From a bacterium (GTDB lineage: Bacteria; Hydrothermota; UBA3073; JACQXS01; JAQTXJ01), in contig JAQUPX010000001.1 in assembly GCA_028716385.1 (NCBI GenBank), positions 734,613 through 798,612 of the forward strand: a DNA stretch of 64,000 bases. The letters are read 5' to 3'. The notes under the pieces were generated by a model. It saw only the letters and a list, made by a program, of their open reading frames with translations. It was not told where the DNA came from and did not search any database. Of the stretch, positions 54,494 to 62,766 are shown piece after piece. Position 1 is the first letter of the stretch, and each line of letters opens with the position of its first letter. The translations under genes were made by a program, and so were the position numbers.

Positions 54494-56656
54494 ATGTTAA
54501 ACTTAATAATGGTGTTATTTTTAACTTTTGATGGAAGTTCAGTCAGCACTTCCCGCAGGAGCGAAGCTTTGTTTATGAATCCTGCCGGGCTTGGGATGAA
54601 TATGGGAGTGGAAGCTATGTATTTGTTTGCAAATGATGAACATAGTTTTTCTACTTTAATCGGAAACAGCGGGTTTGGAGTTAAATTCAAAGGAAATGAT
54701 TATCCCGTACTTATGACCGGAACCGGAATCAATTTAGTAAATATATTATATCTTGGTTACGGGAGCGAATATCAATTTGGAAAAAGGTCGATTTATACGG
54801 TAGGCGGCATATTCAGACCCAGCAGATTTATTTCAACCGGAGCGTTTATGCCGGTGAAAAGTAATCCTGACGTAAAATTTGGGATAGCCGTTAGACCTTT
54901 TACAGACAGAGTTACATTGTTTTATGATGCAATTTACAGTTATGAGCAAGATAGTATAAAAAATTATTTTTACGGGATTGGAGTAGAATTAATAAACGGG
55001 ATAAGTTTTGCCGTAAAAACGGACAAAGATAAAGTAATAAATGTCGGGGCAGAAATTTCTTTTGGCAATTTTAAAATCGGTGGCTTTAAGGATAAAGAAA
55101 CTAATCCACGTGAAGTATCATTAATTGCCTCTAATGAGACATATCGTTCTATCCCTATAAAATCAAATAAAAAAAGAACAGCCGAATTGGATATTAAAGG
55201 CGCTTATCCTGAGTTGAAAATGGAAACCAATTTTTTTGGGATTACTCTTGGTAAACAGGAACCGGTATTTTATAACTTATTACGAAAGCTTGAAAAGGTT
55301 AAAACCAATAAAAATATAACTACCATAGTTATCAAGTTTGAAAATTATTCGCTGGGAATGGCACAACTTGAAGAGCTTTACAACGAACTCAAAGAGCTTA
55401 AAGCAAAAGGTAAAAAAATAATTACATTTGCAAATCAGTATGGTCTTGGAAGTTACTATCTTGCCTCCCTATCGGATTATATTATCTTACAACCTCTTGG
55501 TTATGTGGAGATTCCGGGATTATCCGTAAAGTCGGTTTATTTAAAAGGAACTATGGAAAAGCTTGGAGTTGAAGCAGATATAGCCCGTGTCGGGAAATAT
55601 AAATCTGCTACCGAAGCATTAGAGCGTAAAAATATGTCCGATGAAAGCAGAGAACAGATAGGCGCTCTTCTTGATGATATATGGAATCCTATGGTTGCAG
55701 AGATTGCCGGAAATAGAGATTTGCCATTAGACAGCCTGCAAAAACTTGTAAATACGGAAGCATTTTTTAACTCGGATGATGCGGTAAAGAATGGTTTAGT
55801 GGATACCGTTGTTTATGAGGATGAGTTAGAGGATGTCATTAAAAAGCTTATTAATAAAACGACAAAAGTAGAAAAATTAGATAAGATGCTTAAGGAAAGG
55901 AAAGTTCCAACTGAATGGCAGCCGGACAAATCTTCTCCTAAAATAGCCGTTCTTATAGCTGAAGGAGACATAATAACAGGAGAAAGCTCAAATGACTGGC
56001 TTTTCGGGACGAAAACTATCGGTTCGAAATCATTAGTCAAAGCGTTTAAGGATATAGAAAAAGATAAATCCATAAAATCGGTTGTATTTCGTATAAATTC
56101 CGGCGGCGGTGATGGGTTTGCATCCGAAGTAATCTTAAGGGCATTGAAAAAGACAATGGCTAAAAAACCTGTGATTGTTTCTATGGGGGATGTTGCAGGT
56201 TCCGGAGGATATTATATTGGGTGCCAGGCTAATAAAATAATGGCGGATAATTATACGCTTACAGGTTCTATAGGCGTTTTCGGGGCGAATATTATATGGA
56301 ACGGACTTTATGAGAAATTAGGCATTACGCACGATGTAGTTAAAAGAGGCGAGCATTCTGATGCGTATGCAGGATTGCGGCATTTTACGGATGAAGAGCA
56401 AAACAAATTTCAACGCGAAATAGAATGGTTCTATGATAAGTTTATTTCAAGAGTTGCGGAAGGTAGAAAAATGTCAAAATCTGCCGTAGATTCACTAGGA
56501 CAGGGAAGAATATGGAGTGGGGCAAGCGCGAAAAAAATTAGATTAGTAGATGAAAATTGCGGTTTATTAAAGGCGATTGAAATTGCCAAAAAAGAAGCGG
56601 GATTGACAAAAGAGCCTGAAATTGTAATATTTCCGGTTAAGAAAGGGATTTTTTAA
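54494..56656 (+). CDS. sppA: Signal peptide peptidase SppA with barrel-like N-terminal domain
   Basis: The protein has 720 residues. Residues about 250-720 form a long-form (67K) SppA with two S49 repeats. The catalytic Lys is in RVGKYKSATEA (Lys370) and the Ser in GDVAGSGGYYIGC (Ser570). Residues 20-220 look like an outer-membrane UPF0164/PorV-like part (RSEALFMNPAGLGMNMGVEAMYLFAND, at about 22-48, then alternating strands with FGKRSIYTVGGIFRPSRF and KVINVGAEISFGNFKIGGF). This unites a barrel-like module with a protease normally anchored in the inner membrane. AAGGAGG precedes the ATG. It may degrade signal peptides or membrane proteins; the fusion suggests a periplasmic or outer-membrane site. 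Confidence 0.9.
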   Translation: MLNLIMVLFLTFDGSSVSTSRRSEALFMNPAGLGMNMGVEAMYLFANDEHSFSTLIGNSGFGVKFKGNDYPVLMTGTGINLVNILYLGYGSEYQFGKRSIYTVGGIFRPSRFISTGAFMPVKSNPDVKFGIAVRPFTDRVTLFYDAIYSYEQDSIKNYFYGIGVELINGISFAVKTDKDKVINVGAEISFGNFKIGGFKDKETNPREVSLIASNETYRSIPIKSNKKRTAELDIKGAYPELKMETNFFGITLGKQEPVFYNLLRKLEKVKTNKNITTIVIKFENYSLGMAQLEELYNELKELKAKGKKIITFANQYGLGSYYLASLSDYIILQPLGYVEIPGLSVKSVYLKGTMEKLGVEADIARVGKYKSATEALERKNMSDESREQIGALLDDIWNPMVAEIAGNRDLPLDSLQKLVNTEAFFNSDDAVKNGLVDTVVYEDELEDVIKKLINKTTKVEKLDKMLKERKVPTEWQPDKSSPKIAVLIAEGDIITGESSNDWLFGTKTIGSKSLVKAFKDIEKDKSIKSVVFRINSGGGDGFASEVILRALKKTMAKKPVIVSMGDVAGSGGYYIGCQANKIMADNYTLTGSIGVFGANIIWNGLYEKLGITHDVVKRGEHSDAYAGLRHFTDEEQNKFQREIEWFYDKFISRVAEGRKMSKSAVDSLGQGRIWSGASAKKIRLVDENCGLLKAIEIAKKEAGLTKEPEIVIFPVKKGIF

Positions 56657-56699
56657 TATTGTGTAGTGTAACAGAATACAGAAAGGTTAACTAGGCTCT

Positions 56700-57557
56700 T
56701 TATTTGCGGTGTTTCTTTGGAGTTTCTTTAGGTGATTCTTTGGAAGTTTCTTTGGGTTTTTCTTTTTCGGACTCATTCGGTATTTCTTCTTTTGTTTTAG
56801 TTGTATCTCCACCAAAAGTAGGGGGATTTAAAATTAAAAGGCTTATCCGTCTATTTCTTCCATCATAAGGGTCCTCTACTATAATAGGTTTAGTATCTGC
56901 ATAACCTGTTACCATAGCGATACGGTCAGCCCCTATGCCATCAATTTCGAGCTCTTTTCTTGCCGAAGAGGCTCTTTCCGTAGAAAGTTCCCAGTTAGTA
57001 TATGCACTTGTGGGGTATTGGTTTGCATCCGTATGCCCTTCTACTGCAATTTTAGTATCAATTTCTTTTAGAACATTACACATCTCTTTTAATATTTTTT
57101 TACCGCTGGGCAACAACTCGGGGCGTCCTAATGAAAATATATAATTTCCTTCAGGGTCACTGATATCTATCCTTAACCCGGTAGTTTTTTCTTCATTGAT
57201 GCTTATGTTTTTTTTGAAATCTGACAATCTTGTTTCGATAGTAGCGTTCAGTTCTTTTTTTAGCCCTTCAAAATCAACGGTTTTTTGGGGAGTTTCTGCA
57301 ACAGAATCTTTTTGAACCCATGAGCCTTCTTTGTAAGCGTTAGTTGTAAGAAAGATATTATAGGTTTTAAAGTATTCGACAAGGTCTTGTCTCTTGCCTT
57401 GAGACATGGCCATAGTAATAAGCCACATAACTAAAAAGAAAGTCATTAAAGTAGTCATAAAATCGGCATAAGCGATTTTCCATGAACCACCATGTGCAGA
57501 ACTACTAACAACTTTTTTTACTTTTTTTACTATAATTGGTGGGAGTTGTTGGCTCAT
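56700..57557 (-). CDS. motB: MotB-like stator protein
   Basis: The protein has 285 residues. The N-terminal helix holds the proton-channel Asp in GGSWKIAYADFMTTLMTFFLVMWL (about 23-46), the MotB hallmark. An OmpA-type peptidoglycan-binding domain follows (VEGHTDANQYPTSAYTNWELSTERASSARK, at about 168-197). The C-terminus is a Lys/Glu/Pro/Ser repeat tail of about 30 residues. The start overlaps the motA stop by 4 nt. It would power a flagellar motor if one exists; no flagellar gene is in this window. Confidence 0.92.
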   Translation of the reverse strand: MSQQLPPIIVKKVKKVVSSSAHGGSWKIAYADFMTTLMTFFLVMWLITMAMSQGKRQDLVEYFKTYNIFLTTNAYKEGSWVQKDSVAETPQKTVDFEGLKKELNATIETRLSDFKKNISINEEKTTGLRIDISDPEGNYIFSLGRPELLPSGKKILKEMCNVLKEIDTKIAVEGHTDANQYPTSAYTNWELSTERASSARKELEIDGIGADRIAMVTGYADTKPIIVEDPYDGRNRRISLLILNPPTFGGDTTKTKEEIPNESEKEKPKETSKESPKETPKKHRK

Positions 57558-58444
57558 TTAGGCGGGGGTTTAGATGCAGCTCCACCCTTATCTATTGGGT
57601 TTCGCATACGGTCCAGTTCCTCAAAAGTGGGCTTATTATCGCTGGGAATAACTCTTCTGGCATGTTCCATTACCATCATAGAAGAAGCGCCGTTTATCAA
57701 TGCCAATAATGCAGTTTTGATAATTTTAAGATAGACGATATCATCATTGGCTTTATACTCAAGGTTTGTAGCAAATGGACCAATAAAACCATAACACATT
57801 AATATACCTACAAAAGTTCCTAATAATGCTGCCGCAATGCTTTCTCCGATAACTTCGGCCGGTTGGTCTATTTTTCCCATAGTTAGAACTACGCCTAATA
57901 CTGCCGCTACCAATCCTAATCCGGGCATAGCATCCGATGTTCTGGCTACGCTGTGCGATATAAGCATAGATTCTTCATGGTAAGCTTCAATTTCGTTGTC
58001 CATCAAAGTTTCTAAATCATTTGCCGTAATGCTGCCGCTTACAATAACTTTAAGATTATCACAAAGAAAAGTAACAAAATGGTGATTCTTTAAAAAATTA
58101 CTGCCATATTTTTTAAATAATTCGCTATTGGCGGGAGAGTTAACATCAGCTTCAACAGATAATGGCCCGTTTCTTTTTATTTTTGAAACTAATTGATATA
58201 ATAATATTAATACTTCCGCATAATCTTTCTTGGTATAGCCTTTTGATTTAACGGCACCAATTAGAGCTTTAAAAGAACCAAATACTACTTTGGAGGGATT
58301 GGCAATCAAAGAAGCTCCCAGGGCAATACCAAACACCATACCTACTTCTATGGGTTGAATCAAAATACTAACATTTCCACCCGAAAGGGCAAATCCGCCC
58401 ATAACTACTCCCAAAATTAGAACGACTCCTATAATAAAAAACAT
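57554..58444 (-). CDS. motA: MotA-like stator protein
   Basis: The protein has 296 residues, four membrane helices in the MotA layout (two N-terminal, then a cytosolic loop, then two). Signatures include FAISGG-like GGFALSGGNVSILIQPIEVGMVFGIALGA at the start (about 16-44) and PGLGLVAAVLGVVLTMGKIDQP with the Pro residues that move in torque generation. It forms the ion channel with MotB, encoded next. A promoter must lie in the 236 nt shared with the divergent MFS gene. Confidence 0.92.
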   Translation of the reverse strand: MFFIIGVVLILGVVMGGFALSGGNVSILIQPIEVGMVFGIALGASLIANPSKVVFGSFKALIGAVKSKGYTKKDYAEVLILLYQLVSKIKRNGPLSVEADVNSPANSELFKKYGSNFLKNHHFVTFLCDNLKVIVSGSITANDLETLMDNEIEAYHEESMLISHSVARTSDAMPGLGLVAAVLGVVLTMGKIDQPAEVIGESIAAALLGTFVGILMCYGFIGPFATNLEYKANDDIVYLKIIKTALLALINGASSMMVMEHARRVIPSDNKPTFEELDRMRNPIDKGGAASKPPPK

Positions 58445-58680
58445 TTTTTATTTAATTAAAAAAATTTATATCCAAGAATTTTTGCTATCATACTTTCGAA
58501 TTATCACTATCTTAATATAGAACTTTAAAACTAAAAAGTCAAGAGGAGTTTGTTTGTTTTCTAGTCTATTTTCAAAAAATTGTCAACAATAGTAATTAAA
58601 AGAGCTCAAATATTTTTCAAGCAAAGCTTGACTATACTCTATTTTTGTAATATTTGTTATTTTAATTTAAGAGGAGCGTT

Positions 58681-59733
58681 TTGGCAACTTTTTATTTTAT
58701 ACAATTTGCAACAAATGTAGCATTTGTTAGTGTTCTTATTTTTATCCCTTTAATCGCAAAAGATTGTGGTGCAAATTCTGCAACAATTGGGGCATTGGTT
58801 GCGGCTTATAATGGTATGCTTTTTTTATCTTCTGCTTTGTTTGGTCGCCTTGCAGATTTAAAAGGAGGCAAAGTATTTATTTTAATTGGACTTTTCTTTT
58901 CTGCCGTCGTTTTTTTTTCTCATAGGTTTGTTTTTAATGTCCCTTCGCTTTTCTTGATTAGATGTTTAGCAGGTTTTGCTATTGGTATGTTTCCTGCGGC
59001 TATATTAGCAGCTGTTTATAGAAGAAATAGTAACATTGGAGCTTTTACTGCATCCGGTTCGTTAGGATGGACTGTAGGTTCTATTGTGGCAGGGGTTATC
59101 GCAGTATATAAAAATCTTTTTTTGTTCTCGGCTATATGTTTTTTTGTGTCTTTTTTTGTCGCATTGCTTTTCTTAAAACAGGAAAATGTTCGGATTAAAC
59201 AACCATTTTTTGATACAGCGCTTTTTAAAAAAAATTGGCGAATCTATTTGTCTTTCTTTTTGAGGCATTCCGGAGCTTTTGGGATTTGGACAATATTCCC
59301 ATTGTTTTTATCACAACTCGGAGCCAATAAGTTATGGATAGGAATAATTTATGGACTTAATTCTCTGGGGCAATTTTTCTTTATGATATATCTGGGAAAA
59401 GTTAAAAGTACTAAATTGATTCAAATGGGGCTGTATTTTTCGATTGCCACTTTTATTGCTTTTGGTTTATGTCATACGTATAAGCAAATTTTACCTTTTC
59501 AATTACTTCTGGCGTTCTCCTGGTCCTGTCTTTACCTTGGGTGTTTAAAATATTTAATGGAACATAACAAAGAGCATTCAAGCGTAGCGGGAATATTTAA
59601 TTCTCTTACCGGTTTAGCCGGTATCGTAGGGCCTTTAATTGGTGGGCTAGCGGGAATATTAGGCTATCCAATGGTAATGTTTGTAGCGGCATTAATGTCA
59701 ATAGCGGGAGCGTTTATAAAAATAAATCCTTAA
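58681..59733 (+). CDS. MFS transporter
   Basis: The protein has 350 residues, short for the family, with about 10 to 11 hydrophobic helices. The helix 2-3 loop has the MFS motif GRLADLKGGK (canonical GxLaDrxGRK). The start is a TTG at 58681 preceded by AAGAGGAGCG, so helix 1 may be short. The closing helices contain GLAGIVGPLIGGLAGILGY. A TTGACT..TATTTG pair with 17-nt spacing lies upstream. The substrate cannot be told. It is divergent from motA. Confidence 0.87.
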   Translation: MATFYFIQFATNVAFVSVLIFIPLIAKDCGANSATIGALVAAYNGMLFLSSALFGRLADLKGGKVFILIGLFFSAVVFFSHRFVFNVPSLFLIRCLAGFAIGMFPAAILAAVYRRNSNIGAFTASGSLGWTVGSIVAGVIAVYKNLFLFSAICFFVSFFVALLFLKQENVRIKQPFFDTALFKKNWRIYLSFFLRHSGAFGIWTIFPLFLSQLGANKLWIGIIYGLNSLGQFFFMIYLGKVKSTKLIQMGLYFSIATFIAFGLCHTYKQILPFQLLLAFSWSCLYLGCLKYLMEHNKEHSSVAGIFNSLTGLAGIVGPLIGGLAGILGYPMVMFVAALMSIAGAFIKINP

Positions 59734-59809
59734 TTACTAGTCGAAATATACATAGTAGTTCAAAAAAGTGAACTTTTACAAATAATAAAACTTATGATTC
59801 AAAAATTTA

Positions 59810-59837
59810 TTGACAAAAAGGAGTTATTTATTAAAGT
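59810..59837 (+). promoter_or_regulatory. Promoter of pal
   Basis: TTGACA (59810-59815), 16 nt, TAAAGT (59832-59837), then a leader with AGGAGG before the ATG. The spacer length matches the other promoters proposed here, but the -10 box is weak. Confidence 0.45.
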
Positions 59838-59858
59838 GTACAGAATAGGAGGTGAAAT

Positions 59859-60341
59859 ATGAGTAAAAAATTATTGCTTGTTTTGGTTGCTTTCTTTATG
59901 GTAATGGGTTGTCAGAAGAAGGTAGCAAAAGTAGAGGAAAAATTGCCAGAACCAGTTGTTAAGGAAGCAGTGGCTCCGGTAGATACTATGCCAAGTTCTG
60001 AAGCCATACAGGGAAAACTGCAGACCGTACATTTTGACTTCAATAAATATGTCGTAAGAGCAGATGATGGAAAAATTCTTGAAGCGAATGCAAAGGTTTT
60101 TACTGTTTACCCAAATGTTAGCGTTCTTATAGAAGGGAATACCTGTGACGTAGGAACTAACGAATATAATATGGCACTTGGAGAAAAGAGAGCCAATGCG
60201 GCAAAAGACTATCTCGTAAAGCTTGGAGTCAATGCCGAAAGACTTTCAACTATTAGTTATGGCGAAGAAAAACCTGTTGATCCGGCACATACGGAAGCAG
60301 CAAGAGTTCAGAACAGAAGAGCAGATTTTAAGGTAAAATAA
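59859..60341 (+). CDS. pal: Peptidoglycan-associated lipoprotein Pal
   Basis: The protein has 160 residues. The lipobox VMGCQ (Cys20) marks a lipoprotein. After a Lys/Glu/Pro linker comes an OmpA domain with VHFDFNKYVVRADD, then VLIEGNTCDVGTNEYNMALGEKRANAAKDYL (about 90-120) and VQNRRADF. The usual EGHTD is EGNTCD here. Pal binds peptidoglycan and TolB. GGAGGTG precedes the ATG. It leads the tol-pal cluster, an inverted order relative to tolQRAB-pal-ybgF of proteobacteria, and is set off by a hairpin at 60355. Confidence 0.93.
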   Translation: MSKKLLLVLVAFFMVMGCQKKVAKVEEKLPEPVVKEAVAPVDTMPSSEAIQGKLQTVHFDFNKYVVRADDGKILEANAKVFTVYPNVSVLIEGNTCDVGTNEYNMALGEKRANAAKDYLVKLGVNAERLSTISYGEEKPVDPAHTEAARVQNRRADFKVK

Positions 60342-60354
60342 TTATTAAAATTAT

Positions 60355-60434
60355 AGTGCGGCTGTCGATAAAAAAGTTTTTACTATTTAATGTAAGTAGT
60401 AGGAAATTTTATAGTTTCAGCCGCACTGTTTTTT
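60355..60434 (+). terminator. Long-loop hairpin terminator or attenuator between pal and ybgF
   Basis: AGTGCGGCTG (60355-60364) pairs perfectly with CAGCCGCACT (60418-60427), followed by GTTTTTTAG. The 53-nt loop can form a further weak stem. It would partly separate pal transcription from the downstream tol genes. Confidence 0.7.
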
Positions 60435-60439
60435 AGATT

Positions 60440-61117
60440 ATGGGAAAAAAAAACAGTGTATTATTAGTTTTAGTTACGTTTTTATTTAGTGGTTGCGCAG
60501 TTCACAATTCCATACAAAAAACTAAAAAACAGATAAGTGATATTGACAGCAGTACCAAGAGAATAGAGGTGAAAGTAGATAGTTTATCAAAAGAAGAAAT
60601 AAACGCTGTTTCCTCTGCAAGGGCTGATATAGGGACAAAATTATCTGAATTAGGAGACAAAACAGAAAAAATAGAAAATAGAATCACTGAATTACAGGAA
60701 CTTTATAGAAAGAGAACGCCTAATGCAAATGATACAACTAAAAGAAGTAGTTCGGAAATTTACAACATAGCGTATACGGATTTCACCAAAGGAAATTATG
60801 AACTTGCAATTAATGGATTTAGAAAATTTTTAGCTGATTTTTCCGATGCGGACAACGCTCAATACTGGCTTGGAGAGTGTTATTATGCGCTGGAAGATTA
60901 TCCGTCTTCCTTACAAGCTTTCAAAAACATTACCTTAAACTATCCATTTAGTAAAAAGGTTCCCGTTGCACTATACAAAATTATCAGTATTTCTAAAACT
61001 ACAAATGATACTCTGGCGACGAAAGAATATTTTAAAAAGTTAATGGATATATATCCTAACTCTGCCGAAGCAAAACTTGCAAAAGAAATGCTTGCGGACA
61101 CGACCCAAAAGAAATAA
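60440..61117 (+). CDS. ybgF: Tol-Pal system protein YbgF/CpoB-like
   Basis: The protein has 225 residues. A lipobox-like FLFSGCAVH follows the signal helix, so this may be a lipoprotein, unlike E. coli CpoB. A coiled-coil region (about 25-95) is followed by TPR repeats: YNIAYTDFTKGNYELAINGFRKFLADFSDADNAQYWLGECYYALED (about 108-153) and then SSLQAFKNITLNYP. CpoB coordinates outer-membrane constriction with peptidoglycan synthesis. tolQ follows after 10 nt. Confidence 0.88.
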   Translation: MGKKNSVLLVLVTFLFSGCAVHNSIQKTKKQISDIDSSTKRIEVKVDSLSKEEINAVSSARADIGTKLSELGDKTEKIENRITELQELYRKRTPNANDTTKRSSSEIYNIAYTDFTKGNYELAINGFRKFLADFSDADNAQYWLGECYYALEDYPSSLQAFKNITLNYPFSKKVPVALYKIISISKTTNDTLATKEYFKKLMDIYPNSAEAKLAKEMLADTTQKK

Positions 61118-61127
61118 CCCAAAAAAT

Positions 61128-61790
61128 ATGTTCAACGCTCTATCAAAATGGAATATAGGTGGTGCAACTCTTGCCTCCGGATGGGCAGGCAAATCAATAA
61201 TTATTATACTCTTTATAATCTCGGTTATAGCAATAGCCATATTTATATATAAGATTAAAGAATTTAGAAAAATATCTATTCGGAATGATAAGTTTTTATT
61301 GGCTTTTCACAAAAAGGTCTCATTAAATGAATTTTATAAATTAAATGCCGAGTTTGATTGCCCTTTGTCTAGAATTTTTGATTCTGCGTATAGACCGATT
61401 ACTAGTATGAGTCAAGAAGTAAATAAAAATATAAAAGAAACAATGAGTTTTTCTGCTATGGAACATAGTCTGGTAAAAGAAAAACAGAAAATTGAGAGTC
61501 TATTAGTTTTCCTTGCCACTACGGTAGTTATAAGTCCTTTTCTTGGGTTGCTTGGAACAGTCTGGGGAATACTGGATGCATTTATGGATATAAAAACATT
61601 TGGGTCTGCGCACATAAATGTTGTGGCTCCGGGAATGGCGGAAGCGCTTGTTACTACTGTGGCAGGATTATGTGTGGCTATACCGGCGGTGGTATTTTAT
61701 AATTATCTCCTGAGTAGGGCAAATAAATTTTTAGATGAGTTAGAAGTCTTTGAAAAAGAATTAATCAACGAAATACGGCTATCATTATGA
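61128..61790 (+). CDS. tolQ: TolQ/ExbB-family channel protein
   Basis: The protein has 220 residues from the ATG at 61128; the open frame runs 51 nt into ybgF, but that part is not TolQ-like. Three membrane helices: about 18-38, 137-157 (LVFLATTVVISPFLGLLGTVWGILDAF), and 176-200 (APGMAEALVTTVAGLCVAIPAVVFYNYL). It forms the proton-driven motor with the TolR-like protein that follows, whose start overlaps its stop by 4 nt. Placement next to pal and tolB favours TolQ over ExbB. Confidence 0.93.
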   Translation: MFNALSKWNIGGATLASGWAGKSIIIILFIISVIAIAIFIYKIKEFRKISIRNDKFLLAFHKKVSLNEFYKLNAEFDCPLSRIFDSAYRPITSMSQEVNKNIKETMSFSAMEHSLVKEKQKIESLLVFLATTVVISPFLGLLGTVWGILDAFMDIKTFGSAHINVVAPGMAEALVTTVAGLCVAIPAVVFYNYLLSRANKFLDELEVFEKELINEIRLSL

Positions 61791-62194
61791 GAAGAGCAAG
61801 AGCAATGATGGCAGAAATAAACATCACCTCGCTTACGGATGTAAGTTTGACATTACTCATTATATTTATCGTATCAGCTCCTTTATTGAAAGCAGGTATG
61901 GATGTTTCATTACCAAAAACATCGGCGGCTAAAATTACGGAAAAAGAAAGCATAATGGTTACAATCAATAAAAATAAAGAAATATTTATTGATGATAAAA
62001 AAGTATCTTTAGCAGATTTCGGAGATAAATTTAAATCTTTTATGTCCTCACAGCCCGGGAAAGCAGTTTATTTGAAGTCTGATAAAGAGGTGCCGTACGG
62101 GACTGTTATTGATATTGTTGGGAAAATAAAATTAGCAGGTGTCGAGAATCTTGGGCTTGCTGCAGAATTAGAGCGCACCAGAAGCGCAAAATGA
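61787..62194 (+). CDS. tolR: TolR/ExbD-family protein
   Basis: The protein has 135 residues. One N-terminal helix contains the proton-carrying Asp in ITSLTDVSLTLLIIFIVSAPLL (Asp17). A periplasmic domain follows with VTINKNKEIFIDDKKV and VYLKSDKEVPYGTVIDIVGKIKLAGVENLGLA (about 84-115). It is coupled to tolQ (4-nt overlap) and to the TolA/TonB-like gene (4-nt overlap). Confidence 0.93.
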   Translation: MRRARAMMAEINITSLTDVSLTLLIIFIVSAPLLKAGMDVSLPKTSAAKITEKESIMVTINKNKEIFIDDKKVSLADFGDKFKSFMSSQPGKAVYLKSDKEVPYGTVIDIVGKIKLAGVENLGLAAELERTRSAK

Positions 62195-62760
62195 AAAATG
62201 CATTGTTATTATCTTTTAGCCTACACATTGTTGTACTTGGTGTAGTTCCTTTGTTTGCGTTGTTCCAAAAAGAAAAGTCTACTTATCCTGTGAGTGCGTA
62301 TCAAGTTAGTATAATGTCTATGCCCGAGCAAACAGTATCTACGGCATTTACAGATAAAACAGAAAGTGCCATAAAAACAGAAAAAAAAGATGCCAAAGAC
62401 TCTAAAAAATCTGAGAAATCAAAAGGCTCAAAATCAGGGTATAAAGGAAAACTCGGGAATATTTCTGCTACGGGAGATTTTCAATATTCTTATTATTTTG
62501 AAATAATTATGACAAAAATAAGCGAAAACTGGCGGAATCCGTATGAAGGAGAAAGTGGTAAAATCTCTGCGGTAGTCTATTTTGTAATTAAACGGGACGG
62601 AGAAATTGACAGGATAAAACTTGTAACGTCCTCGCGTAATTATTATTTTGACCAGGCAGCGCTCGGAGCGCTTTATGCCACAAGAAAATTGCCTCCCCTG
62701 CCCGAAGAATTTAAAAAAGCGGAGCTCGGTGTAAATTTTGAGTTTGAATATGTACAATAA
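62191..62760 (+). CDS. TolA/TonB-like energy transducer
   Basis: The protein has 189 residues. One N-terminal helix (about 5-25) is followed by a Lys/Ser/Asp-rich linker (about 55-85), short compared with TolA of proteobacteria. A TonB C-terminal domain closes the protein: YYFEIIMTKISENWRNPY, then VVYFVIKRDGEIDRIKLVTSSRNYYFDQAALGALYATRKLPPLPEEF (about 126-172). Its place between tolR and tolB argues for the TolA role, although the fold is TonB-like. Confidence 0.87.
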   Translation: MKNALLLSFSLHIVVLGVVPLFALFQKEKSTYPVSAYQVSIMSMPEQTVSTAFTDKTESAIKTEKKDAKDSKKSEKSKGSKSGYKGKLGNISATGDFQYSYYFEIIMTKISENWRNPYEGESGKISAVVYFVIKRDGEIDRIKLVTSSRNYYFDQAALGALYATRKLPPLPEEFKKAELGVNFEFEYVQ

Positions 62761-62766
62761 AAAATA

